Positions 58,485 to 64,000 of a stretch of 64,000 nucleotides of DNA are shown piece by piece. Position numbers and translations under genes: made by a program. The DNA comes from Allobosea sp. (GTDB taxonomy: Bacteria > Pseudomonadota > Alphaproteobacteria > Rhizobiales > Beijerinckiaceae), in the NCBI RefSeq assembly GCF_017308015.1, contig NZ_JAFKFW010000026.1, forward strand, positions 1 through 64,000. Direction: 5' to 3'. Below the pieces are notes generated by a model. That model saw nothing but the letters and a program-made list of their open reading frames with translations. It searched no databases and was not told the DNA's origin. The first letter of the stretch is position 1, and each line of letters begins with the position of its first letter.

Positions 58485-59558
58485 TCACGCAATGCAGTTT
58501 TGCCCTGCCAGGCGCACGCTCTGCTCGAAACCTTCATTATTGAAGCCATAGAGGCTGTAGAGGTCGCGGATGGTTCCGATAATGCCGAAGGGGCTCATCG
58601 CATTGCGCGCATCAGCGGCGGCCAACGGCCCCGACCATGGGCCCGAGATGGTCAGCAAATCACCCTTGACCTCCAGCTTGATGTCCTGGCGAGGGATATC
58701 CTTGCCCGCGACGTGGATTTCCTCGAATTTCTCGGTGTCCTTGACGAAATCGGTGCTGTAGGGCGAGCCCTTGGCCGTAAAGCTGAACCGCATCTTCTTG
58801 GCCCGGCAGAAGATCGTCAGTTGCTTGCGAGCGTCCTTCGTCCGGGCGAACGCCACGATGCCTCTCCCGTAGCCCTCGATCTGCCAGTTGTTTAGCTCGT
58901 TCGGCGCGAACGCGATGTTGGCTCGACGGATCTCCTCGATCGACAGCCATTTCATCTCGTCCGCCCCCTTCTCGACCATCATGGCGATAATAGAGGGGTC
59001 GATCCCCATCGTGATGAAGTGAGAAAGAACGAGGCTCACCGCCTGTTGAATGTCGGACAGGTTTTCAGTCATGTGTTTGACCGTGATCGGCTTGTCGCCA
59101 TAGAGGCGGGCAAAGTCGACGCCCATCCGGTGAACTCCGATGCGGCTTCCTTCGCTTGCGTTCCTCTCGACTCCTCCGGCCAGTGCGAAGACACAGGCGC
59201 TCGCGCAGATCCCGGGAGCCGCATCCGAGTAGTCGCCGGCCTTGACGGTCTTCGACACCGCCGTCCGGAAGCCGTGCTTGCGGATGATCTCACCCAATCT
59301 GATGCCGCCGATCACGTTGCCGCCACCCGAGTTCAGGACGATGCGCTGGCGCTTCCAGATCGCCGTCGTCTTCAGAAACTCCTCGAATTTGGCGGGCGTG
59401 TCCTCGGTGATCTCGCCGTCGGCATAGATCCAGGTGCTCTCGGCATCGGCACGCATGGCACCGTTGAAATGTTCGGAGAATTCCATTGCCGACGCGGTTC
59501 CCCAGCCGAGGACCGCCAGGAACGCGCTGAAGGCGATCGTCGGAAGGAGGGAAGGCAT
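58485..59558 (-). CDS. periplasmic ClpP/crotonase-fold protein (COG3904-like)
   Basis: 357 residues. Signal peptide to about residue 24 (LGWGTASA). NSGGGNVIGGIRLGEIIRKHG at 76-96 is the oxyanion-type strand; the Ser in GICASACVFALAGG is Ser120; GVHRMG puts His143 near it. This is the ClpP-type Ser-His arrangement seen in secreted predicted periplasmic proteins of this kind. The C-terminal 150 residues are of unknown fold. Likely a periplasmic serine hydrolase or peptidase; substrate unknown. Confidence 0.75.
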   Translation of the reverse strand: MPSLLPTIAFSAFLAVLGWGTASAMEFSEHFNGAMRADAESTWIYADGEITEDTPAKFEEFLKTTAIWKRQRIVLNSGGGNVIGGIRLGEIIRKHGFRTAVSKTVKAGDYSDAAPGICASACVFALAGGVERNASEGSRIGVHRMGVDFARLYGDKPITVKHMTENLSDIQQAVSLVLSHFITMGIDPSIIAMMVEKGADEMKWLSIEEIRRANIAFAPNELNNWQIEGYGRGIVAFARTKDARKQLTIFCRAKKMRFSFTAKGSPYSTDFVKDTEKFEEIHVAGKDIPRQDIKLEVKGDLLTISGPWSGPLAAADARNAMSPFGIIGTIRDLYSLYGFNNEGFEQSVRLAGQNCIA

Positions 59559-59917
59559 GATGGTCCTTTGTGTGAGCGACTCCGCTGGCTATCACACATC
59601 CACGACGTGCTCGGGTAGTCCTCCGCGCCGCATGCACGCCCGCACTGAAAAGCGAAGCGCTAGGGTTGGGTGAAGCTCACGACCGTGTCAGACACGCGGG
59701 CGCGTACCGGATATCAGAAAAAGACGCTGCCTCGCCTAGCGCTGTACGAGGCAGATTCAGCTTAAGACTTCTTGCTGTCATCGCTTTTTCTCATCCCTTG
59801 CCGCTTCTGCCCGCGAGTGAGAACCCGCCCAGGCAGAGGCCGGCGCGGGTTTGATTCGATCGCAGGCGCGCAAGGCCGGCCGGTGGCGATGTTGCAGCCG
59901 ACCGTACCCCTGAAATC
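59559..59917. other. intergenic region
   Basis: 359 bp with no convincing frame. Locally AT-richer around 59755-59800. Contains the promoter of the ClpP-like gene on the minus strand, not assigned. Confidence 0.3.
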
Positions 59918-60055
59918 TCAGCGGCGGTTCTCGAGGGTCGTCTTGGCGTCGAGGCGCTTGGAGGCCGGCGGGGTGTAGTCCGGCTGCTGGGTGGCGCAGG
60001 CGGCGAGGCCCAGCGCGACGAGGCTCAGGATGACGATGCGGCTGGCGCTTTTCAT
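59918..60055 (-). CDS. 45-aa lipoprotein
   Basis: 45 codons from the ATG at 60053-60055 to the stop at 59918-59920. The start is MKSASRIVILSLVALGLAAC, a lipoprotein signal with lipobox LAAC (Cys at residue 20). The mature 26 residues (CATQQPDYTPPASKRLD..) are polar and basic. The lipobox is the main evidence. Small lipoproteins of this sort are common in Rhizobiales envelopes. Confidence 0.6.
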   Translation of the reverse strand: MKSASRIVILSLVALGLAACATQQPDYTPPASKRLDAKTTLENRR

Positions 60056-60238
60056 GTGTGGAGATCCCAATGGCCGCGACATGCGGTTGCATCGTGTTTC
60101 CGCTTGTGAAACGACCGCGTCAAGAGCGTGGCGCCGGAGCTTTCATGTCCTGGCGTCATGTTTGAACCGGTCGAAGCTCGTTCGGCCTCGCCTTGCGGCA
60201 TTCCGGAGCGCATCCGGCCGTGCCAGGATTGAAGTGTC

Positions 60239-61537
60239 ATGACCCCAGCCGCCCGGATCAGCGCTGCCATCGAGGTGCTCCAGGATATCGTCGAGCGCCG
60301 CCGTCCGGCTGCCGATTCGCTCAAGGACTGGGGCCTGTCGCGCCGCTTTGCCGGTTCGAAGGACCGGGCCGCCATCGCCTCGCTGGTCTACGACGCGCTG
60401 CGGCGCAAGGCCTCCTCCGGCTACGCGATGGCCTCGGAAACGCCACGCGCGCTCGTCCTCGGCATGCTCGCCGGTCTGCGTGGCCTCGGGGTCACCGAGA
60501 TCGCGGAGCTCTGCTCGGGCGAGAATCACGCGCCGCAGCCCCTGAGCGACGACGAGACTGCGCTGCTCACCGCCTTCTCGGCCGAAGGCGCGCCTGACTG
60601 GGTGCAGGCCGACGTGCCGGAATGGCTCTGGCCCTCCTTCCGGGAAGGATTGGGAGAACAGGCCATCGCCGAGGGTGAGGCGCTGGCTGCCCGCGCCCCC
60701 ATCGACCTGCGTGTCAACCGCCTGAAGGCGGGCCGGGATGCGGTGCTGAAGGAACTCGCCCATCTCCAGCCGGAGCAGGGCTCCTGGTCTCCGGATGCCC
60801 TGCGCTTCCAGCCCGGCCACGACGGCCGCGGTCCCTCGCTGCAGACCGAGCCCGGATTCTTCGCCGGCGCCTTCGAGATCCAGGACGAGGGCTCGCAGCT
60901 GGTGGCCCTGCTGGCCGGCGCAAAGCCCGGCCAGACCGTGATCGATCTCTGTGCCGGGGCAGGGGGCAAGACGCTGGCGCTCGCCGCGCTGATGGCCAAT
61001 CGCGGCAGCCTTTATGCCACCGATCTCGACAGTCGCCGCCTCGCGCCACTGCATGATCGGCTCGCCCGCTCGGGCGCGAGCATCGTCGAGGTCCGCATTC
61101 CCCGCTCGCGCGGTCACGAGCCCTTCGCCGATATCGCCGGCCAGGTCGATCTCGTGCTGGTCGACGCGCCTTGCACGGGCTCCGGCACCTGGCGGCGCAA
61201 TCCCGATGCGAAATGGCGCGTGCGCCCCGGTGCGCTGGCCGAGCGCATCAAGGACCAGGCCGAGGTGCTGGCCCGTGCCGCGAGGCTGGTGAAGCCGGGC
61301 GGCCGTATCGCCTACATCACCTGCTCGGTGCTGCCGGAGGAGAACGACGAGGCGATCCGCGCCTTCCTCGCCAAGCATCCCGGCTTTGCCGTGGTCGCGC
61401 CGATCGACGTGCTCAGGAGCGCCGAAAGCGACTTCTCCCTGCTCGCCCGTTTCGCCACGACCCACGGCATTCAGCTCTCGCCGCGGCGCACCGGTACGGA
61501 CGGGTTCTATCTGGCCTGTCTCCAGCGCGGGGATTGA
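60239..61537 (+). CDS. RsmB-type RNA m5C methyltransferase
   Basis: 432 residues. N-terminal NusB-like helical region, then SAM-binding motif DLCAGAGGKTLALAALM. Motif IV DAPCTGSGTWRRNPD has the Pro-Cys that releases the product, and motif VI ITCSVLPEEND has the catalytic Cys. It methylates cytosine C5 in rRNA (RsmB-like) or tRNA. The ATG is at 60239. It precedes guaA by 49 bases and is probably cotranscribed. Confidence 0.9.
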   Translation: MTPAARISAAIEVLQDIVERRRPAADSLKDWGLSRRFAGSKDRAAIASLVYDALRRKASSGYAMASETPRALVLGMLAGLRGLGVTEIAELCSGENHAPQPLSDDETALLTAFSAEGAPDWVQADVPEWLWPSFREGLGEQAIAEGEALAARAPIDLRVNRLKAGRDAVLKELAHLQPEQGSWSPDALRFQPGHDGRGPSLQTEPGFFAGAFEIQDEGSQLVALLAGAKPGQTVIDLCAGAGGKTLALAALMANRGSLYATDLDSRRLAPLHDRLARSGASIVEVRIPRSRGHEPFADIAGQVDLVLVDAPCTGSGTWRRNPDAKWRVRPGALAERIKDQAEVLARAARLVKPGGRIAYITCSVLPEENDEAIRAFLAKHPGFAVVAPIDVLRSAESDFSLLARFATTHGIQLSPRRTGTDGFYLACLQRGD

Positions 61538-61586
61538 GGCTGTCGCAGCCGTTGCACGCGCCCGCGCGATCCATTAACGGAACGCG

Positions 61587-63155
61587 ATGACGAGCGCTCA
61601 GCCCCATCACGACTCCATCCTCATCATCGATTTCGGCTCGCAGGTGACGCAGCTCATCGCGCGGCGCATCCGCGAGATCGGCGTCTATTGCGAAATCGCC
61701 CCGTTCCAGTCCGCTTCCGAGGCCTTTGCCCGCCTGAAGCCCAAGGGCGTGATCTTCTCGGGCGGCCCGGCCTCGGTGCCCGACGCGGGCAGCCCGCGGG
61801 CGCCCGAGGCGGTTTTCAGCGCGAACATCCCGCTGATGGGCATCTGCTACGGCCAGCAGACCATGGCGCATCAGCTGGGCGGCAAGGTCGAGGGCGGTCA
61901 CGCCGCCGAGTTCGGCCGCGCCGATATCGAGATCGTCACCTCCTCGGCGCTGTTCGAGGGCGTCTGGGAAGAGGGAGGCCGCTATCCGGTCTGGATGAGC
62001 CATGGCGACCGGGTCACGCAGCTTCCGGCCGGCTTTACGGTCAAGGCGACCTCCGAGAACGCCCCCTATGCCGTGGCGAGCGACGAGGAGCGGCGCTTCT
62101 ACACCACGATGTTCCACCCCGAGGTGGTCCATACGCCGGATGGCGGCAAGCTGCTGCGCAATTTCGTCGTCGAGATCTGCGGCTGCAAGCCGGACTGGAG
62201 CATGTCGGCCTATCGCTCCGAGATGCAGAAGAAGATCAAGGAGCAGGTCGGCACCGGCCGCGTCATCTGTGGACTCTCCGGCGGTGTCGACTCGGCGGTG
62301 GCGGCGGTGCTGATCCACGAGGCGATCGGCGACCAGCTCACCTGCGTCTTCGTCGATCACGGCCTGATGCGGATGAATGAGGCCGAGGAGGTCGTCCGCC
62401 TGTTCAGGGATCACTACAACATCCCGCTGGTCCATGTTGAGGCCGAAGAGCTTTTCCTCACCGAGCTTGCCAAATGCGGCGCCGATCCGGAGGCCAAGCG
62501 CAAGACCATCGGCCGGCTCTTCATCGACGTCTTCGACGCCGAGGCGGCCAAGCTCGGCGGCGCCGATTTCCTGGCGCAGGGCACGCTCTATCCCGACGTG
62601 ATCGAGAGCGTCTCGTTCTCCGGCGGCCCTTCGGTCACGATCAAGAGCCACCACAATGTCGGCGGCCTGCCCGAGCGCATGAAGATGAAGCTCGTCGAGC
62701 CGCTGCGCGAGCTGTTCAAGGACGAGGTCCGCGTTCTCGGCCGCGAGCTCGGCCTGCCCGAGGCCTTCGTCGGCCGTCACCCCTTCCCGGGCCCGGGCCT
62801 CGCCATCCGCTGCCCCGGCGAGATCACCAGGGAGAAGCTCGACATCCTGCGCAAGGCGGATGCGATCTATCTCGACGAGATTCGCAAGGCCGGCCTCTAC
62901 GACGTGATCTGGCAGGCCTTCGCCGTGCTGCTGCCGGTGCGCACCGTCGGCGTGATGGGCGATTACCGCACCTACGACCATGTCTGCGCGCTGCGCGCCG
63001 TGACCTCGGTCGATGGCATGACGGCGGATTTCTATCCTTTCGACATGAATTTCCTCGGCCGCGCCGCGACCCGCATCATCAACGAGGTCAAGGGCATCAA
63101 CCGCGTCGTCTACGACGTGACCTCGAAGCCCCCCGGCACGATCGAGTGGGAATGA
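61587..63155 (+). CDS. guaA: GMP synthase (glutamine-hydrolysing)
   Basis: 522 residues. Class I amidotransferase domain with the nucleophile Cys87 in GICYGQQ and HPE. The PP-loop SGGVDSAV begins the ATP-pyrophosphatase domain, followed by the GMP synthase C-terminal dimerisation domain ending [10 protein letters not shown]. It converts XMP to GMP. A hairpin with T-run follows at 63224-63272. Confidence 0.98.
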   Translation: MTSAQPHHDSILIIDFGSQVTQLIARRIREIGVYCEIAPFQSASEAFARLKPKGVIFSGGPASVPDAGSPRAPEAVFSANIPLMGICYGQQTMAHQLGGKVEGGHAAEFGRADIEIVTSSALFEGVWEEGGRYPVWMSHGDRVTQLPAGFTVKATSENAPYAVASDEERRFYTTMFHPEVVHTPDGGKLLRNFVVEICGCKPDWSMSAYRSEMQKKIKEQVGTGRVICGLSGGVDSAVAAVLIHEAIGDQLTCVFVDHGLMRMNEAEEVVRLFRDHYNIPLVHVEAEELFLTELAKCGADPEAKRKTIGRLFIDVFDAEAAKLGGADFLAQGTLYPDVIESVSFSGGPSVTIKSHHNVGGLPERMKMKLVEPLRELFKDEVRVLGRELGLPEAFVGRHPFPGPGLAIRCPGEITREKLDILRKADAIYLDEIRKAGLYDVIWQAFAVLLPVRTVGVMGDYRTYDHVCALRAVTSVDGMTADFYPFDMNFLGRAATRIINEVKGINRVVYDVTSKPPGTIEWE

Positions 63156-63223
63156 TCGGGCAGCGATCCGATCCCGCGTGGATCGTGCCCGCGATTGAGC
63201 GCTGACCGCTGAGACAACAACGG

Positions 63224-63272
63224 ATCCACCCGCAATCGGCCGGTTATCCCGGCAACCGGCGGGTGGATTTTT
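63224..63272 (+). terminator. probable guaA terminator
   Basis: ATCCACCCGC (63224-63233) pairs with GCGGGTGGAT (63259-63268), followed by TTTT. An additional short inner stem of GCCGG / CCGGC type can form in the loop. Confidence 0.7.
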
Positions 63273-63359
63273 CGTTTGTGCGATCGATCGCGGCCGTCGG
63301 CGTTTGCCTCTCCGAAACGACTGCCGGTCAATATGGCGCTCTGCTCTCCGGAGGTGGAT

Positions 63360-64000
63360 GTGGAAACGTCGCTCTATCTGCCCGTCAAGCGCTTCCTCGA
63401 AGGGTTCGGCTACACCGTGAAAGGCGAGATCGGGCCTTGCGATCTCGTCGGATTGCGCGATGGCGACCCTTCAATCGTGGTCATCGGCGAGCTGAAGCTG
63501 AGCTTCAATCTCGAACTCATCCTGCAGGGTGTCGACCGGCTGAGCCTTGGTGACGAGATCTGGCTTGCCGCCCCGCTTTCCGCGAGGGGCAAGGGGCGCG
63601 AGAGCGATCCGCGCTACCGCAATCTCTGCCGGCGCCTCGGCTTCGGCTTGCTCGGCGTTTCCGGGGGTGGCGATGTCGCTATCCTCGTGTCGCCAGCGGC
63701 GCCGACGCCGCGCAAGGACCCGCGCCGACGCTCGCGGCTCGTCGACGAGCATAAGCGCCGCCAGGGCGATCCCGCACTGGGTGGCGGCACGCGCAAGCCG
63801 ATCATGACGGCGTATCGTCAGCAGGCGCTGGCCTGCGCGGCTGCGATGGCGGCGGAGCCGAAGCGGCCGCGCGATCTCAAGCCATCCTGTCCCGATGCCC
63901 AGAAGATCCTGCACCGCAATGTCTATGGCTGGTTCGAGCGCTCCGGGCGCGGCGTCTACGCGCTGACCGAGGCCGGCCGCAGTGCCCTGGCGACATGGTG
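63360..64000 (+). CDS. DUF2161 domain protein, partial
   Basis: Open to the right window edge, 213 codons visible. GGAGG at 63350-63354 lies five bases before a GTG at 63360 (VETSLYLPVKRFLEGFG); an in-frame ATG at 63333 has no ribosome-binding site. The N-terminal half has GPCDLVGLRDGDPS-IVVIGELKLSFNLEL, the PD-(D/E)XK-like core of DUF2161 proteins. The second half is basic, with a winged-helix-like region (ILHRNVYGWFERSGRGVYALTEAG). Family role unknown, probably nucleic-acid related. Confidence 0.82.
   Translation, partial: METSLYLPVKRFLEGFGYTVKGEIGPCDLVGLRDGDPSIVVIGELKLSFNLELILQGVDRLSLGDEIWLAAPLSARGKGRESDPRYRNLCRRLGFGLLGVSGGGDVAILVSPAAPTPRKDPRRRSRLVDEHKRRQGDPALGGGTRKPIMTAYRQQALACAAAMAAEPKRPRDLKPSCPDAQKILHRNVYGWFERSGRGVYALTEAGRSALATW

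Noticed and set aside
58246-58488. 80-codon minus-strand frame upstream of glpQ
   Set aside because: Arg/Ser/Pro-rich composition and no ribosome-binding site; looks like a shadow of non-coding DNA.

Overview
This is a GC-rich (about two-thirds G+C) chromosomal segment. Gene content and order suggest an alphaproteobacterium of the Hyphomicrobiales (Rhizobiales), probably close to Bosea: an AapJQMP amino-acid importer, a purN-purM / CDP-alcohol phosphatidyltransferase / AI-2E transporter / hdaA / ppk / ppx block, gatCAB, a RuvX-GNAT block, DUF2778 and DUF2161 proteins, and intergenic palindromes typical of the order. The assignment is inferred from gene content, not from any marker search. No rRNA, tRNA, CRISPR array, phage or intact insertion sequence was seen.

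Left end (1-6.5 kb): a catabolic island for aerobic anthranilate (2-aminobenzoate) breakdown through CoA thioesters. A CoA ligase (cut by the window edge), acyl-CoA dehydrogenase, enoyl-CoA hydratase, MarR regulator and SDR dehydrogenase form a tight minus-strand operon. It is divergent from a 2-aminobenzoyl-CoA monooxygenase/reductase fusion, and the shared intergenic region carries a palindrome that could be the MarR operator. 6.5-13.8 kb: an MFS transporter, a membrane-anchored DUF2778 (Tlde1-like) protein, topA and a beta-lactamase-fold serine hydrolase. 13.9-18.2 kb: pyrB, a metal-ligand-deficient pyrC-type subunit, plsY and dprA.

18.2-28.1 kb: housekeeping and conserved hypothetical genes (AEC permease, two small secreted proteins, ruvX, GNAT plus D-2-hydroxyacid dehydrogenase, adenine deaminase, GIY-YIG protein, UPF0173 hydrolase, gatC, gatA). 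28.2-32.7 kb: a two-gene RND efflux pump on the minus strand, lying between gatCA and gatB. 33-40.5 kb: gatB, two GNATs, a GST, a DUF2147 protein behind a strong inverted repeat, a Sel1-like protein, ndk, a MipA/OmpV protein with a CtrA-like box, and several very small genes. 40.7-49.7 kb: a WYL regulator with its own repeat-rich upstream site, purN/purM, a phosphatidyltransferase, an AI-2E transporter, hdaA, and ppk/ppx for polyphosphate turnover.

49.8-56.9 kb: metC and the aapJ-Q-M-P operon. Between aapJ and aapQ lies a decayed second copy of aapJ, with internal deletions and a frameshift, but with its ancestral stop still in register. 57-64 kb: a glycerophosphodiester phosphodiesterase, a periplasmic ClpP-fold protein, a tiny lipoprotein, an RsmB-type RNA methyltransferase, guaA and a DUF2161 protein cut by the right edge.

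The most interesting items are the aapJ relic, the PyrC-like protein lacking HxH metal ligands, several strong candidate operators (upstream of the DUF2147 gene, the WYL regulator and the anthranilate genes), the periplasmic ClpP-like protein and several genes shorter than 50 codons. I did not find a clearly new multi-gene system.
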